Source: Gordonia amicalis NBRC 100051 = JCM 11271 (GTDB lineage: Bacteria > Actinomycetota > Actinomycetes > Mycobacteriales > Mycobacteriaceae). Taken from it: 64,000 bases of DNA. The stretch lies in assembly GCF_000332995.1 (NCBI RefSeq), contig NZ_BANS01000014.1:145616-209615 (forward strand). The letters run 5' to 3'. Shown here one piece after another: positions 56,983-64,000 of the stretch (within the stretch, counting starts at the first letter, position 1; the number at the start of each line of letters is the position of its first letter). A program made the translations under genes and the position numbers. Under the pieces are notes generated by a model. That model saw only the letters and a list, made by a program, of their open reading frames with translations, was not told where the DNA came from and ran no database searches.

Positions 56983-58464
56983 GTGCGCGAACAGCTCGGC
57001 CGCGCGCTTCGTCGACTCACCGGTACCCGGCAGGCGACGATCGACACGATCGAACCCGGCAGCATCATGGTGTCGCCGCGCAAACCTATCGAACCGTTCG
57101 ACGTCGCGGCGATCACCGAGGTGCTCGACCTCGCCACCAAGATCGGCGCCGTCCTGCTCGACTCGGGCACCGGCGCGATCGACACCCAGACCCAGATCAA
57201 GTTCGTCGCAGGCGTTTACGGCCTCGATGACGTCGACGTCGACGTCACCTACAACACGATCGTCGTCAGCGCCCGGCGAGGCGCCACCCTCCCGCCGATC
57301 ACCACGATGGAGCAGGTCTACTACCGCTCGATGGACTTCACCCGGCTCGCCCAGGTGGACCGGCTCGTCCGGCGCATCCGCGACTCCGGCATCACCCCGT
57401 CGACCGCGCACCGGATGGTCGACGAGATCATCACCGCTCCACATCCGTACCCGCACTGGGTCGCGACGGTCGCGTGGGGCGCGATGGCTTCGGGGATCTC
57501 CGTCCTGCTCGGCGGCCAGTATCTGGTCGCCGCCCTGGCGTTCCTCACCACGGTCGCGATAGTGGTGGTCAACCGGAACCTCAACCGGATCGGTACGCCC
57601 GTCTTCTTTCAGCAGCTCGTCGGCGGATTCATCGCCGTGGTCCCGGCGGCCCTCGTCTTCGGCGCGGCCGACCGGCTCGGTGTGGAGATAGCACCGTCAC
57701 AGGTCATCGCCGCTGGCATCGTCGTCCTGCTCTCGGGACTGTCGCTCGTCGGTTCGGTGCAGGACGCCATCACCGGCGCCCCGATCACCGGCGTCGCCCG
57801 GTTCTTCGAACTCCTCCTCATGACCGGCGGCATCATCGCCGGTGTCGGTGTGGCCATCCGGCTGCTCGAGGCGGGCGGCATCTTCCTGCCGACGATCACC
57901 ACGACCACGAGCTTCGAAGCGGTGGAACTGCCGATCCGGGTGGCTGCGGGCGCCTTCGCGGCCTGCGCCTACGCACTGGCCAGCTATGCCGAGACACGCG
58001 CGCTCGGGGTCGCCTTCCTCGGCGGCCTCATCGGTACCGCGGTCGCGGCGTCGGCGACCTTCACCTCGATCGGCGAGGTGATCGCCAACGGTCTCGCCGC
58101 TGCATTCGTCGGACTCGTCGGCGGCCTGATGGCCCGCCGCGCACTGACGCCGCCGCTGGTCGTCGCGGTCGCCGGCATCACCCCGCTCCTGCCGGGTCTG
58201 GCGGTCTACCGCGGCCTGTACGGCATCCTCGGCGAACAGACGCTCAGCGGTTTCACCTGGATCGCGAGCGCCCTCGCCATCGGATGCGCCCTCGCCGCGG
58301 GCGTCACCCTCGGTGAGTTCGTCGCCCGGTCGCTGCGCCGGCCACAGCTGCCCCCGCGGCCCGACTGGAGCCTGCGGCGTCGCCTCCTCGCCCAGCGCGA
58401 GGCCCGCGAGGGCCGGGCGATCCGCCAGAACCGACGGTGGCCCCCACCACCGCGGCGGTTCTGA
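56983..58464 (+). CDS. thrE: Threonine/serine exporter ThrE
   Basis: A 493-residue ThrE-family exporter. The cytosolic N-terminal domain (about 1-150) includes LDLATKIGAVLLDSGTGAID and VDVTYNTIVVSARRGATLPP, followed by ten hydrophobic helices from ATVAWGAMASGISVLLGG onward, with LVGSVQDAITGAPITGVAR and TPLLPGLAVYRGLYGILG. ThrE exports threonine and serine using proton motive force, as characterised in Corynebacterium glutamicum. The GTG at 56983 has AAGGAG at good spacing. The basic C-terminal tail is cytosolic. Confidence 0.95.
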   Translation: MREQLGRALRRLTGTRQATIDTIEPGSIMVSPRKPIEPFDVAAITEVLDLATKIGAVLLDSGTGAIDTQTQIKFVAGVYGLDDVDVDVTYNTIVVSARRGATLPPITTMEQVYYRSMDFTRLAQVDRLVRRIRDSGITPSTAHRMVDEIITAPHPYPHWVATVAWGAMASGISVLLGGQYLVAALAFLTTVAIVVVNRNLNRIGTPVFFQQLVGGFIAVVPAALVFGAADRLGVEIAPSQVIAAGIVVLLSGLSLVGSVQDAITGAPITGVARFFELLLMTGGIIAGVGVAIRLLEAGGIFLPTITTTTSFEAVELPIRVAAGAFAACAYALASYAETRALGVAFLGGLIGTAVAASATFTSIGEVIANGLAAAFVGLVGGLMARRALTPPLVVAVAGITPLLPGLAVYRGLYGILGEQTLSGFTWIASALAIGCALAAGVTLGEFVARSLRRPQLPPRPDWSLRRRLLAQREAREGRAIRQNRRWPPPPRRF

Positions 58465-58577
58465 GCACCCTCATCCCCCGGGTAGAATGGCGAATCGGGC
58501 GCGCCGCCCATCGGCCGCTCCAGCCCGTACGGCCCCAGGCCACACCGCGACACCGCACGCACTACGAGGGGACTCAC

Positions 58578-58739
58578 ATGCCCGCGAAGACCACCGACAT
58601 CGCCGACGAAGAACTGGAACCGGTAGCCGACGAGACCGCCAATTCGGCGCGTCGCGTCGTGGCCGCCTACGCCACCGACGCCGACGAATGCCGGATGCTG
58701 CTCGCCATGCTGGGGATCGCGCCGGGCGAGAACGCCTGA
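58578..58739 (+). CDS. Small conserved protein upstream of otsA
   Basis: A 53-residue acidic protein ([20 protein letters not shown], then [20 protein letters not shown]) with GAGGGG 8 nt before its ATG. A good -10 TAGAAT lies at 58483-58488. It is followed by the otsA GTG after 4 bp, so it is probably co-transcribed with otsA-otsB. M. tuberculosis carries a similarly sized unknown gene (Rv3489) directly before otsA, which supports it being a real conserved gene. Function is unknown. Confidence 0.75.
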   Translation: MPAKTTDIADEELEPVADETANSARRVVAAYATDADECRMLLAMLGIAPGENA

Positions 58740-58743
58740 TCAG

Positions 58744-60333
58744 GTGACGCCGCGACCGGCTGGAACCGGGCACGACGCCGCCCGAGACCGCGAGTACGGG
58801 GAGGGGCCCAACCGGGTTGCTCCGCACGACGGCGCAGAGTTCGTCGTCGTCGCCAACCGTCTGCCCGTCGACAAGGAGGTCCTGCCCGACGGCACGGTCA
58901 ACTGGAAGCGGAGTCCCGGCGGCCTGGTGACCGCTCTCGAACCGATTCTGCGAGCCAACACCGGTGCGTGGGTCGGATGGTCGGGTATCCCCGATTCCGA
59001 CGACAATCCCCCGGACATCGAGGGCATCGACATCCACGCGGTGCCGCTGTCCACCCGGGAGATCGCCGAGTACTACGAGGGCTTCTCCAACGGCGCACTG
59101 TGGCCGCTCTACCACGACGTCATCGTCAAACCCGAGTACCACCGCGAGTGGTGGAACACCTATGTCGAGGTCAACCGGCGGTTCGCCGAGGCCGCGTCGA
59201 AGGCGGCCGGCGAGGGTGCGGTCGTGTGGGTGCAGGACTATCAGCTGCAGCTCGTCCCGAAGATGCTGCGCATGCTGCGGCCCGACGTGAAGATCGGCTT
59301 CTTCCTACACATCCCGTTCCCGCCGGTGGAACTGTTCATGCAGATGCCGTGGCGCACCGAGATCGTCGAGGGCCTCCTGGGCGCCGACCTGATCGGTTTC
59401 CACCTGCCCGGTGGAGCTCAGAACTTCCTCTTCCTCGCGCGCCGGCTGGCCGGCCAGGCCACCAGCAAGGGCACCGTCGGTGTCCGGTCGCGCTTCGGCG
59501 TCGTCCAGGCCGGCTTCCGCACCGTGCGCGTGGGTGCGTTCCCGATCTCGATCGACTCCGGCGAACTCGCCGCACTGGCGAAGACCAAGAAGATCCGTGA
59601 TCGGGCCGCCGAGATCCGCAAGGAACTGGGCAACCCCAGAACGATCATGCTCGGCGTCGACCGACTCGACTACACCAAGGGCATCGACGTCCGCCTCAAG
59701 GCGATCTCGGAGTTGCTGGACGAGGAACGGCTCGACCCGTCCGAAACGGTGATGATCCAGCTCGCCACCCCCAGTCGGGAACGCGTCGAGAGCTACAAGC
59801 GGATGCGCGCGGGAATCGAGCAACTGGTCGGCAACATCAACGGCAACCACAGCAGCACGGTGAGCCGGCCGGTCGTCCAGTATCTCCACCGACCGGTGCC
59901 GCGCGATGAGCTCATCGCCTTCTTCGTGGCCGCCGATGTAATGCTGGTGACACCCCTGCGCGACGGCATGAACCTCGTGGCCAAGGAGTACGTGGCCTGC
60001 CGCAGTGACCTCGGCGGCGCCCTGGTGCTCAGCGAGTTCACCGGTGCCGCAGCCGAATTGCGGTCGGCGTACCAGGCCAACCCGTATGACCTCGACGGAG
60101 TGAAGGACGCCATCGAGGCAGCGGTGAACCAGAGCGAACACGAGGGACGACGCCGCATGCGGGCGCTGCGCCGACAGGTACTCGCCCACGACGTCGACAA
60201 ATGGGCCCGCAGCTTCCTGGGTACTCTCGGCGAGAACTCGGAGACCGAACTGGAACCGAACCGCGGTGTACACCTGGTGGACTCGGACGCCGAGGCCGCC
60301 GAGGCGTCGGACGGGGTCGTCGACAACGTATGA
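58744..60333 (+). CDS. otsA: Trehalose-6-phosphate synthase OtsA
   Basis: OtsA joins glucose-6-phosphate and UDP- (or ADP-) glucose to make trehalose-6-phosphate; trehalose is both a stress protectant and the sugar of mycolate glycolipids. The 529-residue GT20 enzyme has [75 protein letters not shown] and [19 protein letters not shown]. The N-terminus is about 25 residues longer than the catalytic core, and the C-terminus is acidic. The GTG at 58744 follows the small upstream gene, and the stop overlaps the otsB start (ATGA). Confidence 0.97.
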   Translation: MTPRPAGTGHDAARDREYGEGPNRVAPHDGAEFVVVANRLPVDKEVLPDGTVNWKRSPGGLVTALEPILRANTGAWVGWSGIPDSDDNPPDIEGIDIHAVPLSTREIAEYYEGFSNGALWPLYHDVIVKPEYHREWWNTYVEVNRRFAEAASKAAGEGAVVWVQDYQLQLVPKMLRMLRPDVKIGFFLHIPFPPVELFMQMPWRTEIVEGLLGADLIGFHLPGGAQNFLFLARRLAGQATSKGTVGVRSRFGVVQAGFRTVRVGAFPISIDSGELAALAKTKKIRDRAAEIRKELGNPRTIMLGVDRLDYTKGIDVRLKAISELLDEERLDPSETVMIQLATPSRERVESYKRMRAGIEQLVGNINGNHSSTVSRPVVQYLHRPVPRDELIAFFVAADVMLVTPLRDGMNLVAKEYVACRSDLGGALVLSEFTGAAAELRSAYQANPYDLDGVKDAIEAAVNQSEHEGRRRMRALRRQVLAHDVDKWARSFLGTLGENSETELEPNRGVHLVDSDAEAAEASDGVVDNV

Positions 60334-61115
60334 GCGACACCGGGATTCCCGCGGCGCTACGCGAGGCCCTCGAGGAGGCGGCGCGCGCACGGCGGCTGCT
60401 CGTCGCTTCCGACTACGACGGATGCGTGGCGCCGATCGTGTCGCGTCCGGAGGACGCGGTACCCGATCCCGCGTCGGTCATCGCCCTGGAGGCGGCCGCT
60501 GCGCTCGCCGACACCGAGGTCGCGGTCATCTCCGGTCGTGAGCTCGCCGTCCTCGCAGCGCTGTCCGGCCTGTCGGCACCGGTGACGCTGGTCGGGAGTC
60601 ACGGCAGCGAGTTCGACACCGGTTTCGCGGTCGAGGTGACCGACGAGGCACGCGCACTGCTCGTCCGGCTCATCGACGAATTGCGCGGCATCGCAGCACG
60701 ATTCCCCGGCTCGACGGTCGAGACCAAACCCGCGAGCACCGTGCTGCACGTCCGCAACGCGGACCCGGATGACGCCGTGACTGCACTCGAATGCGCACGA
60801 TCCGGCCCCGGCGCCTGGGACGGCGTACATCCCACCGAGGGCAAGAGCGTGCTCGAACTCGCGGTCATCGAAACCAGCAAGGGACATGCACTCGACACCC
60901 TGCGGGAGCGTCTCGACTGCGACGTCGTCATCTACCTGGGCGACGACGTGACCGATGAGAAGGCGTTCGCGCACCTGCGTCCCGACGCCGGTGACATCGG
61001 TGTCAAGGTCGGCGACGGGGATACGGCCGCCGGATTCCGGATCGGGGACACCGACGACGTCGCCGCCGTTCTCGATCACGTGGCCACCGCGCGGCGAGGC
61101 GTTCTCGGCGCCTGA
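60330..61115 (+). CDS. otsB: Trehalose-6-phosphate phosphatase OtsB
   Basis: OtsB removes phosphate from trehalose-6-phosphate. The 261-residue HAD-family protein has the nucleophile motif [12 protein letters not shown] (Asp28 and Asp30), [28 protein letters not shown], a Lys near [13 protein letters not shown], and the terminal metal motif [17 protein letters not shown]. It lacks the long N-terminal extension of mycobacterial OtsB2. Its overlap with otsA ensures balanced translation. Confidence 0.95.
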   Translation: MSDTGIPAALREALEEAARARRLLVASDYDGCVAPIVSRPEDAVPDPASVIALEAAAALADTEVAVISGRELAVLAALSGLSAPVTLVGSHGSEFDTGFAVEVTDEARALLVRLIDELRGIAARFPGSTVETKPASTVLHVRNADPDDAVTALECARSGPGAWDGVHPTEGKSVLELAVIETSKGHALDTLRERLDCDVVIYLGDDVTDEKAFAHLRPDAGDIGVKVGDGDTAAGFRIGDTDDVAAVLDHVATARRGVLGA

Positions 61116-61121
61116 TCCGGT

Positions 61122-61931
61122 TCAGCCGATGGTGATGCGGGCCGTCGCGTCGTCGTAGGGCAGGTCACCGCGGACCGTTGCGGTCACCGCATAGGAGTTG
61201 AGGGTGATCGTGCCGCGGTGGTTGTCGAGGAAGGCGGTGTCCGCGGCGTCGCGTCCGGTGGCGATGCGGACGAACGACTGCCGGGGGGCCAGCCGCGTGG
61301 CGTCGACGACCACCCATCGACCGTCGATGATCGCCTCCGCGACAGCGTGGAAATCCATCGGGGAGCATCCCGGGGCGTACACGGCGACGAGCCGGGCCGG
61401 GATGTTCAGCGCTCTGAGGAGTGCGACGACGAGGTGTGCGTAGTCCCGGCACACCCCGGCCCCGGCGAGCAGGGTGTCGACGGCACCGTCGATGGGGTCG
61501 CTCGTCCCGGGAATGTAGCTGAGCCGTTTCTGGACGAAGGTCACCACCTGATCCAGGAGTTCCCCCTCGGGCAGCGACAGGTCGAACTGCCCGGCGACGA
61601 ACCCGAAGAACTTGTCGCACTCCGCATACCGACTGGGCCGCAGGTACCGCGACCGGTCGGTGCTCTCCACCGGGAGCGGGTCCGCGGGAGTGAGGATCTC
61701 GGCGGTGTAGTCGATCGTCAGCAGTCCGCGGTCGAGCTGCATCCGGTGGATCCGCGACCCGTGGTCGGCGACGAGCTCCTCCGCGGCGACGGCCTCGCCG
61801 TCCAGCTCGATCTTGAGTTCCTCCTGCAACTGCAGGCCGGGCAGCTTCGCGACCGTGATCTGCATCTCGAGTTCGGTCGGGTCGTCGATGCGCACCTCGA
61901 GCCGGGCGGACACATCGCGGGGCAGGGTCAT
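61122..61931 (-). CDS. Transglutaminase-like cysteine protease family protein
   Basis: A 269-residue protein with an N-terminal beta domain and a transglutaminase-like core. The catalytic triad is Cys161 (AGAGVCRDYAHLVVALLRAL), His195 (GCSPMDFHAVAEAIIDG) and Asp210 (VVVDATRLAPRQSFVRIATG). The ATG at 61931 follows GGTGGGGGAC. Related actinobacterial genes often accompany circularly permuted ATP-grasp or alpha-E genes, but none is adjacent here. Proteolytic or peptide-modifying activity is inferred from the intact triad. It is convergent with otsB, 6 bp apart. Confidence 0.88.
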   Translation of the reverse strand: MTLPRDVSARLEVRIDDPTELEMQITVAKLPGLQLQEELKIELDGEAVAAEELVADHGSRIHRMQLDRGLLTIDYTAEILTPADPLPVESTDRSRYLRPSRYAECDKFFGFVAGQFDLSLPEGELLDQVVTFVQKRLSYIPGTSDPIDGAVDTLLAGAGVCRDYAHLVVALLRALNIPARLVAVYAPGCSPMDFHAVAEAIIDGRWVVVDATRLAPRQSFVRIATGRDAADTAFLDNHRGTITLNSYAVTATVRGDLPYDDATARITIG

Positions 61932-62001
61932 GTCCCCCACCGTAGGTGATCACCCCCGGCTCGGCACACGTGGCGGTCGGTGTCCGCGAACCGACGGCGG
62001 T

Positions 62002-63129
62002 TCAGAGTGTGGCGACGGCGGCGATCGGATCGGCGTAGATGACACTCAGCGCCACCACGACCGCGGCGCTCTCCTGAACGTGCACACCGAATCTCGACGG
62101 CGCGATCTCCAGCGACCACTCGATGGTCGATGCCTCGTCGAAGGCCGCCTGTACCGGCGCGAGGCCCCGCGGGTGCGCCGAGAACGCGTCACCGGCGACG
62201 ACGATCGTGTCCGGGTTGATCACGTCACGGATCAACGCGACCGCCTCCCCGAGGACCCGCGCGCGTTCGTCGACGATGCGGGACGAATCCGGATCGATGC
62301 CGAGGCGCTGCGCGGCGGCCAGCGCCGCGTCGTCACCGATGACGTTCTGCAGCCGGACGCGGGTGAGTCCGGGAGCCAGCACCGGCGCGGACACGGGTAG
62401 GTGCGCAATGGTCCCGGCGCCTCGTTCAGGGATGTGTACGCGGCCTTCGAGAGTCATTGCCATACCTGCGGTCTCGCGGGCGTAGAAGAACAGGCCGGTC
62501 CCGGACCCGTCCCGCGGTCCGGCCAGCAACAGTTCCGCGGCGGCCATCGCCTCCACGTGTTCACACACCGACACCGGGGTGTCGAGGCGGGCCGCAAGGG
62601 TTGCGCCCACCGGGAGCTGATGCCACCGGAGAACACGGTGATCCACCACACCCGTCTCGACGTCGACCGCGCCGCCGACGGCCACCCCGCCCCACAGCAG
62701 ACGTCGTCCGCTGAACCGGCCGGCGAGCTCGGCGAGCTGCGCGCACAGTTGCCCGATCGCCTCCTGCTGGTCACCGGACGGGGTGAGTACGACATGACTG
62801 TGCAGCGTGCGCCCACCGAGATCGGCGATGACCAGCACGGTGCGCCGGGCACCGATGTGCATCCCCGCGACGCACAGCGAGTCCCGGTCGATGGTGAGCG
62901 GATTCTTCGGGCGGCCAATGGTTTTCGGACCCGCAAGATCGGGTCGCTCGGCGATCAGGCCGTGTGCCGCCAGCGCATGGACCTGGCGGTTGATCGTCGC
63001 CGCGGACAGGCCCGTCGTCGCGGCGAGCTGATCCCGGGTCACCGGCCCGCTGACCCGGATCGCATGCAAGACCGCGGCCGCCGGAGTGGACGTCAGTTGC
63101 AGCGCCGCCGGGATCACTCCCCCACGCAT
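62002..63129 (-). CDS. ROK-family transcriptional regulator
   Basis: A 375-residue ROK protein with an N-terminal winged helix (about 10-65: VLHAIRVSGPVTRDQLAATT, GLSAATINRQVHALAAHGLI) and a sugar-kinase-like C-terminal domain (GVAVGGAVDVETGVVD, ERGAGTIAHLPV, VVAGDAFSAHP). The usual zinc Cys motif of ROK sugar kinases is not visible, which fits a sensor, not an enzyme. Such regulators usually respond to sugars or sugar phosphates. The ATG at 63129 is chosen; the open frame upstream is antisense to the divergent dehydrogenase gene, 75 bp away, which may be a target. Confidence 0.9.
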   Translation of the reverse strand: MRGGVIPAALQLTSTPAAAVLHAIRVSGPVTRDQLAATTGLSAATINRQVHALAAHGLIAERPDLAGPKTIGRPKNPLTIDRDSLCVAGMHIGARRTVLVIADLGGRTLHSHVVLTPSGDQQEAIGQLCAQLAELAGRFSGRRLLWGGVAVGGAVDVETGVVDHRVLRWHQLPVGATLAARLDTPVSVCEHVEAMAAAELLLAGPRDGSGTGLFFYARETAGMAMTLEGRVHIPERGAGTIAHLPVSAPVLAPGLTRVRLQNVIGDDAALAAAQRLGIDPDSSRIVDERARVLGEAVALIRDVINPDTIVVAGDAFSAHPRGLAPVQAAFDEASTIEWSLEIAPSRFGVHVQESAAVVVALSVIYADPIAAVATL

Positions 63130-63204
63130 GGGACGAATGTAGCAGTGCGCGAGCGCACACCGACGCGTCGGCGGGGATGTCGCAGTGCGTCGTAAGGTGG
63201 GCGC

Positions 63205-63981
63205 ATGAGCCCTGACACCAGCACCGACGCCACCGCACAGACCTCTGATGAGCGACCGATCGCCGTCGTCACCGGCGCGAGTTCGGGGATCGGCGCCGCC
63301 ACCGCTCGTCAACTCGCGAAGCAGGGCTACCACGTGGTGCTCGGCGCGCGGCGCGTCGACCGCGTCGAGGCACTCGCCGCCGAGATCGGCGGCACCGGCA
63401 AGCAGCTCGACGTCACCGACGAGGATTCGGTGGCGGCCTTCGTCGAGGACCTCGACCGCGTGCACGTACTCGTGAACAACGCCGGTGGCGCCAAGGGCCT
63501 CGACCCGGTTTCCACCGCGAACCTCGACGACTGGCGCTGGATGTGGGAGACCAACGTCCTGGGCAGCCTGCGGATCACCAAGGCCCTCATCCCCGCGCTC
63601 ATCGCGTCCGGGGACGGACTGATCGTCGCCATCACCTCCGTCGCCGCGCTGGAGGCCTACGACAACGGTGCCGGCTACACCTCGGCCAAACACGCTCAGG
63701 CGATCACCCACCGCACCCTGCGCGGCGAACTCCTCGGCAAGCCGGTGCGTCTCACCGAGATCGCCCCGGGCATGGTCGAGACCGACTTCTCGCTCGTGCG
63801 ATTCGCCGGCGATCAGCAACGCGCCGACGCCGTCTACGAGGGCCTCACCCCGCTGACCGCCGAGGACGTCGCCGAGGTCATCGGCTTCGTGGCTTCCCGC
63901 CCGCCGCACGTGAACCTCGACCAGATCGTGCTCAAGCCGCGTGACCAGGCGTCGGCGCGGCGCAACATCAAGACGGGCTAG
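63205..63981 (+). CDS. Short-chain dehydrogenase/reductase
   Basis: A 258-residue classical SDR. The nucleotide-binding motif VVTGASSGIGAATARQL (glycines within residues 23-30), LVNNAGG, catalytic Ser in IVAITSVAALEAY, and YTSAKHAQA (YxxxK, Tyr near 156) are intact, with PGMVETDF after it. The pattern is like serine/3-hydroxy acid dehydrogenases (YdfG type), but the substrate is uncertain. It is divergent from the ROK regulator. Confidence 0.93.
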   Translation: MSPDTSTDATAQTSDERPIAVVTGASSGIGAATARQLAKQGYHVVLGARRVDRVEALAAEIGGTGKQLDVTDEDSVAAFVEDLDRVHVLVNNAGGAKGLDPVSTANLDDWRWMWETNVLGSLRITKALIPALIASGDGLIVAITSVAALEAYDNGAGYTSAKHAQAITHRTLRGELLGKPVRLTEIAPGMVETDFSLVRFAGDQQRADAVYEGLTPLTAEDVAEVIGFVASRPPHVNLDQIVLKPRDQASARRNIKTG

Positions 63982-64000
63982 CGTTCGCTCCGGGGGCTAG

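Overview
The window is about 64 kb of GC-rich chromosomal DNA from an actinomycete of the order Mycobacteriales. The overall gene content looks most like Gordonia. Supporting signs are clpC, otsA/otsB, a wax ester synthase/diacylglycerol acyltransferase, a DUF222/HNH (13E12-type) gene, frequent GTG starts and leaderless-looking genes. The purine block (purD, purB, purC, a prolyl oligopeptidase, purS, purQ, M18 aminopeptidase) recalls Mycobacterium tuberculosis Rv0772-Rv0800. This is recalled synteny, not a search result.

Layout. 0.3-10.3 kb: a frame-broken enoyl-CoA hydratase, clpC with a clear terminator, a two-domain VOC protein, and a choline-to-glycine-betaine operon (betT-betB-betA) in which every gene is interrupted. 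10.3-18.3 kb: a TetR/hydrolase pair around a strong operator, an ECF sigma factor coupled to a triple-VOC protein, a DUF222/HNH gene, a DUF1772 membrane protein, a membrane-anchored propeller-like protein and a lytic transglycosylase. 18.3-36.2 kb: purine biosynthesis genes interleaved with a glutathione peroxidase, a MarR/MFS efflux pair, a SelW-like protein, an AveC-like membrane protein, a CsoR-family/DUF302 pair with a textbook operator, a secreted esterase-like lipoprotein and LtrA. 36.2-43.1 kb: a two-gene cell-envelope glycosyltransferase operon, a RecQ-like helicase and WS/DGAT. 43.2-45.7 kb: a HIT protein and an adenine methyltransferase/endonuclease pair, bracketed by a 50-bp inverted repeat with one mismatch. 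45.7-56.4 kb: a two-component system, a DUF899 protein, a frame-broken AlkZ-like protein, a large HTH-nSTAND-WD40 protein, a carboxylesterase, a small membrane protein and tRNA-Thr(TGT). 56.4-64 kb: RidA, ThrE, a small protein plus otsA-otsB (trehalose synthesis), a transglutaminase-like protein, a ROK regulator and a short-chain dehydrogenase.

The candidates most worth pursuing are: the inverted-repeat-flanked restriction-modification pair; the HTH-nSTAND-TM-WD40 protein with a perfect palindrome upstream; the ECF sigma/triple-VOC pair; the CsoR-like regulator that lacks the copper histidine; and the RecQ-phosphoribosyltransferase-like fusion. Single-base lesions affect five genes and could be real decay or assembly errors; raw reads would decide. 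No CRISPR array, insertion sequence, integrase, rRNA or prophage was seen.
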